DNA from: an uncultured Clostridia bacterium
GTDB lineage: Bacteria; Bacillota; Clostridia; Oscillospirales; CAG-272
Direction: 5' to 3'
DNA: 5,417 nucleotides
Assembly: GCA_937894775.1 (NCBI GenBank)
Contig: CALAXC010000418.1
Span: 1 to 5,417 of the forward strand
Shown here: positions 1 through 5,417 of the stretch, piece by piece
Position numbering within the stretch: the stretch's first letter is position 1
Layout: every line of letters starts with the position of its first letter
The notes under the pieces: generated by a model
Told to the model about the DNA's origin: nothing
Database searches by the model: none
The model's input: only the letters and a program-made list of their open reading frames with translations
Program-made: the position numbers and the translations under genes

Positions 1-99
1 TTTGTACGCCGACGAGAACCAAATCACGACTTCTGCATCTGAATGACTCAGCCCCTTTGAAAAACTATCCTTTACGTACCTAACACTTTGCTTTTTTAT
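1..99. other. Unassigned sequence downstream of the hyd operon
   Basis: No gene can be supported here. On the minus strand the frame immediately after the hydF stop stays open for 33 codons to the window edge and reads like ordinary protein (it includes KGLSHSDAEVVIW), but there is no ATG start or ribosome binding site. On the plus strand all three frames hit a stop within the segment. No hairpin plus U-tract follows hydF, so the operon terminator is not visible and transcription may continue past the left edge. A gene remnant or dispersed repeat is possible but not shown. Confidence 0.3.
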
Positions 100-1305
100 T
101 TATTTCAATTCGTTTAATATATCCTCAAACGGTTCAAGGCTTCTGCGTAAAATTCCGTGAGTATGCGCAATAACCATTCCGTAATTTGTAATCGGCACGC
201 CCGCATCCTCTGCCTGACGCACTCTGTACTGCATTTCCCTTTCGGTAAGCATACAGCCGCCACAATGTATTACCAATGCGTATTTCGAAAGATCCTCGGG
301 GAAATCCCTTCCCGAAGTAAATTCAAGCTCAAGCTTTTTATTTGTATACCGAGCCAACCAAGCCGGGATCTTTACCGTTCCGATATCACCGCATTGACGG
401 TGATGCGTACAGCCTTCACTTATAAGTATTTTATCGCCGTCGCAGAGCGAATCAAGTTTGGCTGCGCCTTTGACCGCGCCCAACAAATTTCCCTTATATC
501 GGGCAAAAAGTATCGAAAAGGAAGTAAGCGGTATTTCCTTAGGTACGAGCTTTGAAACCTTGCCAAACACCTGAGAATCGGTAATTACAAGTCTTGGCGC
601 ACATTTTAAAGAATTTAAGGTTTCTTCAAGCTCACTGTCCCTGCAAATAAGTACCTTTGCTCCGCTATCAAGAATATCTCGGATTGTCTGCTGTTGCGGA
701 AGAATGAGTCTGCCTTTAGGTGCAGCTTTATCAATCGGAATAACGAGAAGAACGGTATCGTTTGGAGATATAAGATCTCCTACTATGCGCCTTTCCTCAC
801 CGTTTTTCTTCTGCAAAAAAGCTATTTTTTCTTTTAAACGTTCTATGTTTGTACCATTCTTTGCGCTGACGAAAATTGCGTTTTCTTTTTCGGCAAAATC
901 ACCGTTATTTACAAGATCCATCTTATTATAAGCAATAACGTAAGGAATAGATTTGGCATTAAAAAGCGCTATGAGCTCTTTTTCAAGACCGCCAAGCTCT
1001 TTAGTTGCGTCTGATACCAACACCGCTATATCGACGGTATTTAAGACCTGCTTTGCTCTTTTTACTCTTGCTTCGCCAAGCTCTCCCTCGTCATCGAGTC
1101 CCGGTGTATCTATAATAACGACGGGACCGAGCGGAAGAAGCTCCATAGCCTTTCTGACGGGATCTGTGGTAGTCCCGAGTACGTTTGAAACAAGAGAAAG
1201 CTCTTGATTTGTAACTGCATTTACAAGGCTTGATTTACCTGCATTTCTGAGTCCAAAAAAGCCTATATGGATTCGATCTGCCGATGCGCTTTCATTAAGT
1301 CCCAT
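100..1305 (-). CDS. hydF: [FeFe]-hydrogenase H-cluster maturation GTPase HydF
   Basis: HydF is the cytoplasmic scaffold and carrier on which the 2Fe subcluster of the H-cluster is completed before transfer to apo-hydrogenase. The 401-aa protein has the family's usual length. Numbering below starts at the GTG two codons upstream of the chosen start. The N-terminal GTPase domain shows a P-loop GLRNAGKS (20-27), a G2 threonine run TTT (47-49), DTPG (68-71), NKMD (129-132) and SAK (149-151). A middle dimerisation region follows. The C-terminal FeS domain carries the HydF signature CxH(x45)HCxxC: C301, H303, H349, C350, C353. The ATG at 1305 is preferred because an AAGGAGG site ends 6 nt before it, whereas the GTG at 1311 directly abuts that site. 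It is the last gene of the operon visible here, 32 nt after hydG. All GTPase motifs and cluster ligands are intact. Confidence 0.96.
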   Translation of the reverse strand: MGLNESASADRIHIGFFGLRNAGKSSLVNAVTNQELSLVSNVLGTTTDPVRKAMELLPLGPVVIIDTPGLDDEGELGEARVKRAKQVLNTVDIAVLVSDATKELGGLEKELIALFNAKSIPYVIAYNKMDLVNNGDFAEKENAIFVSAKNGTNIERLKEKIAFLQKKNGEERRIVGDLISPNDTVLLVIPIDKAAPKGRLILPQQQTIRDILDSGAKVLICRDSELEETLNSLKCAPRLVITDSQVFGKVSKLVPKEIPLTSFSILFARYKGNLLGAVKGAAKLDSLCDGDKILISEGCTHHRQCGDIGTVKIPAWLARYTNKKLELEFTSGRDFPEDLSKYALVIHCGGCMLTEREMQYRVRQAEDAGVPITNYGMVIAHTHGILRRSLEPFEDILNELK

Positions 1306-1311
1306 AAACAC

Positions 1312-1318
1312 CCTCCTT
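1312..1318 (-). promoter_or_regulatory. Ribosome binding site of hydF
   Basis: AAGGAGG lies on the minus strand 6 nt before the ATG at 1305. Because it directly abuts the alternative GTG at 1311, it settles the start in favour of the ATG. A small hairpin (CGGC, loop UUU, GCCG) sits just upstream in the hydG-hydF gap. It has no U-tract and is not a terminator. Confidence 0.85.
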
Positions 1319-1337
1319 TACGGCAAAGCCGCATATC

Positions 1338-2786
1338 TTAAAATCTGAAATCTCGTCTGTTAGAGGATTTTATTGCCTCTATATTTTCCTTTGCAATTTT
1401 CTTTACCTTTTCATTCGGTATCTTTTCAAGCTCTTTATCTATAAGCTCAAATCCTATTTTTTGAGTTTCTTCGCTTGCATAATCTATAAGATATTCGGTA
1501 AGTGTCATCAATGCGTTAGGATGACAGCAATTAAGTATCTGCCCTGTTTTGCAAAGGCTCATAAATCTATCGCCCGTTCTTCCCTCGCGATAACAAGCGG
1601 TACAGAATGACGGTATATGACCGAGTTTCATAAGCCAAGCAACTACCTCATCAAGAGTTCTCTGATCGGATACGTCAAATTGCTCGGAATCGTGAGGGCG
1701 TTCTTCCTCTGTATATCCGCCAACTGAAGTTCTTGATGCTCCGCTTATCTGCGAAATACCGTAATTCAACGCCTTACCTCTTACCTCTTCCGATTCTCTC
1801 GTTGAAATTATCATACCCGTATAAGGAACAGCGATGCGGATACACGCGATTATCTTAGCAAATACGTCATCGGGTATAGAGTTATCAAATACGTCAGGAT
1901 CTATATCATCTGCTCTCTTTATACGTGGAACGCTTATCGTATGAGGTCCTACACCGTGTACAGCCTCAAGATGTTCTGCGTGCATCATAAGACCTACGAA
2001 TTCATATTTATAAAGCTCAAGCCCGAAAAGAACACCGAGTCCCACGTCATCGATACCGCCCTCCATAGCTCTGTCCATAGCTTCGGTATGATAATCATAA
2101 TCGTGCTTCGGTCCCGTGGGATGTAATTTAAGATAGCTTTCTTTATGGTATGTTTCCTGGAAAAGAATATACGTTCCTATTCCCGCATCCTTAAGCTTTC
2201 TGTAATTTTCAACGGTTGTAGCGGCAATATTTACATTTACTCGTCTTATTGCTCCGTTCTTATGCTTAACGCTGTAAATAGTATCAATACACTCAAGAAT
2301 ATACTCTATCGGATTATTAACGGGATCCTCACCTGCTTCTATTGCAAGACGCTTATGTCCCATATCCTGAAGTGCGATAACCTCAGCTCTTACCTCATCC
2401 TGAGTAAGCTTTTTTCTTGCGATATGTTTATTTTTAAGATGATACGGGCAGTATACACAACCGTTTACACAATAATTCGAAAGATAAAGCGGCGCGAACA
2501 TAACTATTCTATTGCCGTAAAAAGAGAGCTTTATCTCCTCTGCCAAAGCATACATTTTTTCATTAAGCTCAGGAATATCGCAAAGGAGAAGAACAGCCGC
2601 TTCTCTGTGAGAAAGTCCCGCGCAAACCATTCCCTTATCGGCTTTTTTAGGTCTTGCCTTTTCGAGTATCGACTCTATAAGCTCTGCATTATGCTTATTT
2701 GCCTCGGCATACGCAATAGTATCAAGTATCTCGGAATCATTGATAAATTCCTCTGCTTTTAATGATTTTGGATTATAAATTGCCAT
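1338..2786 (-). CDS. hydG: [FeFe]-hydrogenase maturase HydG, radical SAM tyrosine lyase
   Basis: HydG cleaves L-tyrosine to p-cresol and a glycine-derived fragment that yields CO and cyanide. It releases these as an Fe(CO)2(CN)-cysteine unit for the H-cluster. The 482-aa protein is full length for the family. The radical SAM cluster motif CX3CX2C is C106-C110-C113 (CVNGCVYC), near the start of a TIM barrel that includes AGEDP (151-155). The C-terminal auxiliary cluster motif CX2CX22C that separates HydG from ThiH is present as C395, C398 and C421. H269 in MMHAEHLE is a candidate ligand of the labile 'dangler' iron by analogy with characterised HydG; that is inference. The ATG at 2786 follows an AAAGGAAA site with about 9 nt spacing. 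The gene starts 29 nt after hydE. ThiH is the main paralogue to exclude, and the C-terminal motif and the flanking hydE and hydF do so. Confidence 0.97.
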   Translation of the reverse strand: MAIYNPKSLKAEEFINDSEILDTIAYAEANKHNAELIESILEKARPKKADKGMVCAGLSHREAAVLLLCDIPELNEKMYALAEEIKLSFYGNRIVMFAPLYLSNYCVNGCVYCPYHLKNKHIARKKLTQDEVRAEVIALQDMGHKRLAIEAGEDPVNNPIEYILECIDTIYSVKHKNGAIRRVNVNIAATTVENYRKLKDAGIGTYILFQETYHKESYLKLHPTGPKHDYDYHTEAMDRAMEGGIDDVGLGVLFGLELYKYEFVGLMMHAEHLEAVHGVGPHTISVPRIKRADDIDPDVFDNSIPDDVFAKIIACIRIAVPYTGMIISTRESEEVRGKALNYGISQISGASRTSVGGYTEEERPHDSEQFDVSDQRTLDEVVAWLMKLGHIPSFCTACYREGRTGDRFMSLCKTGQILNCCHPNALMTLTEYLIDYASEETQKIGFELIDKELEKIPNEKVKKIAKENIEAIKSSNRRDFRF

Positions 2787-2815
2787 AATATTATTTCCTT
2801 TCTGGACAGTCTGTT

Positions 2816-3865
2816 TTAATGTTTTGCATCGCCTCGGTCAACGACGATTTTATATCCGATAGATGCTATCTTCTTTTTAAGATCTTCAAGTGCCTGAGCT
2901 GATTCCGAACCTCCGAAAAGCTTATTGTTATACAGCTCATATTTTTTTCGGTTTTCGTAGGGAGAAAGATTTGGCATAACGACATTAGCTCCCGCCAGAA
3001 TTCCCTTTTCACGTCCACCCTCTTCAAGACTTCCCAGCGCTGTGGTAGCAGGTAAAAGCACCTTTGGGTGAATTATTCTTATTATCGACAACAGATAGCA
3101 CGTAAGCTCAACCGTTCCCGCATTTTCTTTTGCAAAAGGAGTAGCCTTATGCGGTATAAACGGACCTATTCCGCACATATGCGGTTTAAAGGTTTCAATA
3201 AATTTCAAATCCTTTGCCAGATGTTCGGTGCGTTGATAAGGCGAACCTACCATAAATCCGCATCCGACTTGATATCCTATTTCTTTTAAATTTGTTAGCG
3301 CTTCTATTCTTTTTTCCCAACTCATCTCTTGAGGATGAAGCTTTGAATAATGTTCACCGTCAGCAGTTTCGTGTCGCAAAAGATATCTGTCAGCCCCCGA
3401 GTCATATAAGCGTTTATAGCTTTCATAACTGCGTTCTCCAAGCGAAAGAGTTATCGCGCAATCAGGATATTCGGATTTAATATTTTCAATTATTTTGCAA
3501 AGTCTTTCATCGCTAAAATATCCATCTTCTCCGCCCTGCATAACGAAGGTACGAAAACCGAGCTCATATCCTTCCTTACAGCAAGCGAGTATTTCTTCTT
3601 CGCAAAGTCTGTATCTTTCACACTCAAGATTATCCCGCCTTATACCGCAATAATAACAGTTGTTTTTACATATATTACTTATTTCTATAAGACCTCTTAT
3701 AAAAACCTTATCGGAATAATACTTTTTTCTTTCTGCTACGGCATATTCTGCAAGCATCTTTGCGTTTTCAGCAGAATAAGCCTCAATAAGCGTTTTATAT
3801 TCTTCAAGAGAAAGCGAACGCTCGGCGATAAGCTTTTTTACAATATCGTTTATATTATTTTTCAT
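2816..3865 (-). CDS. hydE: [FeFe]-hydrogenase maturase HydE, radical SAM enzyme
   Basis: HydE is a radical SAM enzyme that acts on the HydG product on the way to the 2Fe subcluster with its azadithiolate bridge. From the ATG at 3865 the protein has 349 aa, close to known HydE. The cluster motif CX3CX2C is C66-C70-C73 (CKNNCYYC). Further HydE-like segments are MQGGEDG (109-115), HETADGEHYSKLHP (165-178), GFMVG (203-207) and LPATTALGSLEEGGREKG (271-288). The second, non-essential cluster site present in some HydE (CX7CX2C near the C-terminus) is absent: residues 309-325 contain no cysteine. The ATG overlaps the upstream gene by 11 nt and lacks a clear Shine-Dalgarno, so translation is probably coupled. 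A GTG at 3874 in the same frame is possible (352 aa) but also has no ribosome binding site. PylB, the nearest relative, is unlikely in this operon. Confidence 0.96.
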   Translation of the reverse strand: MKNNINDIVKKLIAERSLSLEEYKTLIEAYSAENAKMLAEYAVAERKKYYSDKVFIRGLIEISNICKNNCYYCGIRRDNLECERYRLCEEEILACCKEGYELGFRTFVMQGGEDGYFSDERLCKIIENIKSEYPDCAITLSLGERSYESYKRLYDSGADRYLLRHETADGEHYSKLHPQEMSWEKRIEALTNLKEIGYQVGCGFMVGSPYQRTEHLAKDLKFIETFKPHMCGIGPFIPHKATPFAKENAGTVELTCYLLSIIRIIHPKVLLPATTALGSLEEGGREKGILAGANVVMPNLSPYENRKKYELYNNKLFGGSESAQALEDLKKKIASIGYKIVVDRGDAKH

Positions 3866-4124
3866 CGCTCGCACCGTAGGTCTTGCTTGAATAAGCGGTT
3901 TTTACACTTATTCCGTCAAGATTTCCTATTCTTCCCGCCAAAGAGGAGATAATATCCTGCGGAGCATCGATCGCTATGCTGACTATATTTATTTTTTTAT
4001 CTCGGTAAGGAATTCCCATTCTGCCTATTATATAAGCTCTGTATTCGTGCAGTAAAGAATTAAGCGTTTCAACATTTGAAACCTTTTCAACGATTATTCC
4101 CATTACAGCTATGCGTGTTTCCAT
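3855..4124 (-). CDS. TM1266-type putative iron-only hydrogenase system regulator
   Basis: This 89-aa protein resembles the small TM1266 family that accompanies hydE, hydG and hydF in many anaerobes and is annotated as a putative iron-only hydrogenase system regulator. Its biochemical role has not been established. The sequence suggests one small alpha/beta (ACT/ferredoxin-like) domain: strand ETRIAVMGIIVE (2-13), helix VETLNSLLHEYRAYI (18-32), the family-like segment GRMGIPYR (34-41), strand INIVSIAIDA (45-54), helix PQDIISSLAGRIG (55-67) and strand GISVKTAYS (71-79). There is no helix-turn-helix, no cysteine and no signal peptide. The ATG at 4124 is chosen because GGAGG ends 7 nt before it. 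An upstream ATG at 4154 would start inside the terminator hairpin. It is the first gene of the operon and overlaps hydE by 11 nt, implying matched expression. Confidence 0.88.
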   Translation of the reverse strand: METRIAVMGIIVEKVSNVETLNSLLHEYRAYIIGRMGIPYRDKKINIVSIAIDAPQDIISSLAGRIGNLDGISVKTAYSSKTYGASDEK

Positions 4125-4128
4125 TATT

Positions 4129-4136
4129 TCACCTCC
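4129..4136 (-). promoter_or_regulatory. Ribosome binding site of the TM1266-type gene
   Basis: GGAGGTGA on the minus strand, with the GGAGG core 7 nt from the ATG at 4124, is a near-ideal Shine-Dalgarno and fixes the start. It begins directly after the U-tract of the leader terminator, so a transcript must read through that terminator to contain it. Confidence 0.9.
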
Positions 4137-4171
4137 AAAAAATAAAATAGCCATACCTAAGGCATGGCTAT
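4137..4171 (-). terminator. Intrinsic terminator (attenuator) in the hyd operon leader
   Basis: Read on the minus strand, ATAGCCATGCC pairs with GGTATGGCTAT (one G-U pair) to give an 11-bp stem with a 3-nt UUA loop (4171-4147). It is followed at once by TTTATTTTTT (4146-4137). On the plus strand no T-run follows the stem, so the terminator points toward the hyd operon. It lies between the operon promoter and the first ribosome binding site. No minus-strand gene lies upstream that it could end, because nadE runs the other way. It therefore fits premature termination of the hyd mRNA. Confidence 0.88.
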
Positions 4172-4245
4172 AGCATAACGCATTATTAAGCCCGATGCCT
4201 TCAAGTCAGGATCAAACAATCCTTATTTTCAGGAATTGGTTTTAC
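4137..4245 (-). ncRNA. Candidate attenuator/riboswitch leader of the hyd operon
   Basis: The leader runs from the predicted transcription start near 4245 to the U-tract and holds mutually exclusive pairings, worked out by eye. P1: CAAUUCCU (4238-4231, one bulged U) with AGGAUUG (4223-4217). Alternative P1: AGGAUU (4223-4218) with GAUCCU (4213-4208). Anti-antiterminator: CCUGA (4210-4206) with UCGGG (4195-4191). Antiterminator: AAGGCAU (4201-4195) with AUGCCUU (4165-4159), continued by GGCU (4192-4189) with AGCC (4169-4166) and capped by a 4-bp hairpin AUAA/UUAU. The antiterminator occupies the terminator's 5' arm, so both cannot form. The ligand or protein that would drive the switch is unknown. 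I see no T-box sequence and no known riboswitch consensus that I recognise. A simple terminator with partial readthrough is the alternative. Confidence 0.6.
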
Positions 4246-4251
4246 AGATCT

Positions 4252-4280
4252 ATTCTATCACATTTTTTATAAAAAGTCAA
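4252..4280 (-). promoter_or_regulatory. Sigma-A-type promoter of the hyd operon
   Basis: On the minus strand there is a -35 TTGACT (4280-4275), a 17-nt spacer and a -10 TAGAAT (4257-4252) preceded by TGA, giving an extended -10. The predicted start is near 4245, so the leader before the ATG at 4124 is about 120 nt. No comparable promoter was found closer to the gene. Five of six bases match consensus in both hexamers. Confidence 0.85.
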
Positions 4281-4325
4281 TGATTTTATCAAAAAGATAC
4301 GCCCCGCAATATTTACCTTTTAATC

Positions 4326-4354
4326 TTGACAATAACAATTTCCTATGATACAAT
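4326..4354 (+). promoter_or_regulatory. Sigma-A-type promoter of nadE
   Basis: A perfect -35 TTGACA (4326-4331) is followed by a 17-nt spacer and a -10 TACAAT (4349-4354), with TGA just before it as an extended -10. The predicted start is near 4361, leaving a leader of about 30 nt with no room for a riboswitch. It diverges from the hyd promoter, with 45 nt between the two -35 boxes. Confidence 0.88.
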
Positions 4355-4379
4355 TTACGTAATATATATTGTAGATATT

Positions 4380-4383
4380 GGAG
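4380..4383 (+). promoter_or_regulatory. Ribosome binding site of nadE
   Basis: GGAG lies 8 nt before the ATG at 4392. It supports this start over the in-frame TTG at 4326, which lies within the -35 box and upstream of the transcription start. Confidence 0.8.
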
Positions 4384-4391
4384 ATAAAAAT

Positions 4392-5135
4392 ATGTTCAAC
4401 GTTGAAAAAATAACAAACGATCTCATAAATTGGATACGTGATTGGTTTGAAGAAAACGGTAAAGACTGCAACGCTATCATAGGAATTTCGGGCGGTAAGG
4501 ATTCAAGCATAGTTGCGGCACTTTGTGTAGCTGCTCTCGGCAAAGACCGAGTTGTGGGTGTTCTTATGCCAAACGGCGTACAGGCTGACATTTCAGATTC
4601 CGAAAAGCTTGTAAGCTTTTTAGGGATCAAAAATTTCACCTGCAATATAAAATCAGCTACCGACGGTGTTATAAGTTCAATGGCAGAATGTGGACTTGAG
4701 CTTTCCGAACAAGCAAGAATAAACCTCCCTCCCCGCATCAGAATGTCAACTCTATATGCTGTTTCACAAACCCTCAACGGACGTGTGGCAAACACCTGCA
4801 ACCTATCTGAGGATTATGTAGGGTACTCTACACGTTACGGTGATTCTGCGGGTGATTTCAGCCCGTTAGGCAAGCTTACCGTTGACGAAGTTAAACAGAT
4901 AGGCATCTATCTCGGTCTTCCTATAGATCTTGTTGAAAAAAAGCCTTCCGACGGTCTTTCCGGCATGGGCGACGAGGATAAGCTTGGATTTACCTACGCT
5001 GTGCTTGACAAATATATACGAACCGGTGTTTGCGAAGATATAGCCACTAAAGAACGCATCGACAGACTCAACCGAATAAACGCCTTCAAGCTTAAGGTTA
5101 TCCCCTCTTTTGAACCCGATTCTTCTTCTCTTTAA
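4392..5135 (+). CDS. nadE: NH3-dependent NAD+ synthetase
   Basis: NadE performs the last step of NAD+ synthesis: it adenylates deamido-NAD+ with ATP and displaces AMP with ammonia. The 247-aa cytoplasmic protein matches the short, ammonia-dependent form. It is a single N-type ATP pyrophosphatase domain with no N-terminal nitrilase-like glutaminase domain. The pyrophosphatase P-loop SGGKDSS is at 33-39. Family segments follow: RIRMSTLYAVSQ (115-126), NTCNLSEDYVGYSTRYGDSAGDFSPLGKLTVDEVKQI (134-170) and KKPSDGLSG (183-191). It has its own promoter and ends in the shared palindromic terminator, so it appears monocistronic. Nothing in the sequence links its regulation to the divergent hyd operon, although both concern redox metabolism. 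Confidence 0.95.
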   Translation: MFNVEKITNDLINWIRDWFEENGKDCNAIIGISGGKDSSIVAALCVAALGKDRVVGVLMPNGVQADISDSEKLVSFLGIKNFTCNIKSATDGVISSMAECGLELSEQARINLPPRIRMSTLYAVSQTLNGRVANTCNLSEDYVGYSTRYGDSAGDFSPLGKLTVDEVKQIGIYLGLPIDLVEKKPSDGLSGMGDEDKLGFTYAVLDKYIRTGVCEDIATKERIDRLNRINAFKLKVIPSFEPDSSSL

Positions 5136-5151
5136 TATTTTTAAAATACGA

Positions 5152-5187
5152 AAAAAAGCTCTTGAGCAATTGCTCAAGAGCTTTTTT
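5152..5187. terminator. Bidirectional intrinsic terminator between nadE and rpmA
   Basis: This is a perfect 36-nt palindrome centred between 5169 and 5170. The stem is GCTCTTGAGC with GCTCAAGAGC (10 bp) around an AATT loop, flanked by A6 on the left and T6 on the right. Both strands therefore carry a stem followed by a T-run, so it can end nadE (stop at 5135) and the convergent rpmA (stop at 5197). Confidence 0.94.
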
Positions 5188-5196
5188 ATCGTCAGA

Positions 5197-5417
5197 TTAC
5201 TTTGCGTAAACGCTAACCTGCTTCTTATCCTTTGTCTTCTGCTCGAACTTAACGTTTCCGTCAATAAGAGCGAAAAGAGTGTGATCCTTACCGATACCAA
5301 CATTGTTACCGGGATGGATAGCGGTTCCTCTCTGTCTTACAATAATGTTACCAGCGAGAACAGCCTGTCCGTCTGCCTTCTTAACGCCAAGACGCTTAGA
5401 TTCGCTGTCACGGCCGT
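5197..5417 (-). CDS. rpmA: 50S ribosomal protein L27, 5' end outside the window
   Basis: L27 is a large-subunit ribosomal protein near the peptidyl transferase centre. The 72 visible codons before the TAA at 5199-5197 begin GRDSESKRLGVKKADGQ and continue through LAGNIIVRQRGT, HPGNNVG, TLFALIDG and KFEQK to QVSVYAK. This is the standard L27 sequence from its conserved N-terminal third to the C-terminus. Roughly the first 20 or so residues lie past the right edge, including the N-terminal region that Firmicutes usually process with the Prp protease. The gene ends in the palindromic terminator. No obgE follows on this strand, so any rplU-prp-rpmA cluster ends here rather than continuing into obgE. 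Confidence 0.96.
   Translation of the reverse strand, partial: GRDSESKRLGVKKADGQAVLAGNIIVRQRGTAIHPGNNVGIGKDHTLFALIDGNVKFEQKTKDKKQVSVYAK

Noticed and set aside
157..1207. Plus-strand open frames of 132, 75 and 84 codons opposite hydF
   Set aside because: They are antisense to HydF, whose GTPase and cluster motifs are all intact; no ribosome binding sites or domains are seen.
2145..2762. 205-codon open frame on the plus strand opposite hydG
   Set aside because: It lies wholly antisense to a clear HydG reading frame, has low-complexity, cysteine- and isoleucine-rich content and no recognisable domain; it is a shadow frame.
4125..4154. 10-codon N-terminal extension of the TM1266-type protein from the ATG at 4154
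   Set aside because: It would start inside the terminator hairpin and translate through its U-tract and the Shine-Dalgarno; the ATG at 4124 has an ideal ribosome binding site.
4125..4245. T-box leader
   Set aside because: There is no T-box consensus segment or long specifier stem, and the leader is shorter than typical T-boxes; the downstream genes are not amino-acid related.
4326..4391. 22-codon N-terminal extension of nadE from the TTG at 4326
   Set aside because: The TTG is part of the TTGACA -35 box and lies upstream of the predicted transcription start; the ATG at 4392 has its own GGAG site and gives a normal NadE length.
4355..5303. Minus-strand open frames of 148 and 145 codons opposite nadE
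   Set aside because: They are antisense to a well-supported NadE, lack recognisable domains, and one runs through the palindromic terminator and out of frame across rpmA.
1..5417. CRISPR array, insertion sequence, tRNA or rRNA genes
   Set aside because: I saw no regularly spaced repeats, transposase-like frames, terminal inverted repeats or tRNA-like cloverleaf segments on either strand.

Overview
The window looks like a chromosomal segment from an anaerobic, moderately AT-rich Firmicute of the class Clostridia, probably a gut-type Ruminococcaceae/Oscillospirales relative. The evidence is a complete [FeFe]-hydrogenase maturation set, Clostridia-like protein sequences, strong AGGAGG-type ribosome binding sites and sigma-A-type promoters. 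The species cannot be named from the sequence.

Layout, left to right. Positions 1-99 are non-coding or unassigned sequence beyond the end of the hyd operon. Positions 100-4124 hold a four-gene operon on the minus strand. Read in its own direction, it contains a small TM1266-type regulator-like protein (4124-3855), hydE (3865-2816), hydG (2786-1338) and hydF (1305-100). The spacing is tight: an 11-nt overlap, then gaps of 29 and 32 nt. Positions 4125-4391 form a divergent intergenic region with two well-formed promoters pointing away from each other. On the plus strand, nadE (4392-5135) follows a short 5' leader. A perfect 36-nt palindrome (5152-5187) acts as a shared terminator for nadE and for the convergent rpmA (ribosomal protein L27), whose 5' end lies beyond the right edge.

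HydG, HydE and HydF together build the 2Fe subcluster of the H-cluster. HydG makes the Fe/CO/CN-bearing precursor from tyrosine, HydE processes it, and HydF assembles the 2Fe unit and delivers it to the hydrogenase. No hydrogenase structural gene (hydA) is in the window. NadE (NH3-dependent NAD+ synthetase) and L27 are housekeeping neighbours in separate transcription units.

The most interesting element is the roughly 120-nt 5' leader of the hyd operon. Between a strong promoter (4280-4252) and the first ribosome binding site lies an 11-bp intrinsic terminator with a U-tract, pointing toward the operon. Upstream leader segments can form an alternative pairing that fully occupies the terminator's 5' arm, and another hairpin would block that alternative. 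This is the layout of a transcription attenuator or riboswitch controlling H-cluster maturation. I could not match it to a known riboswitch class from memory.
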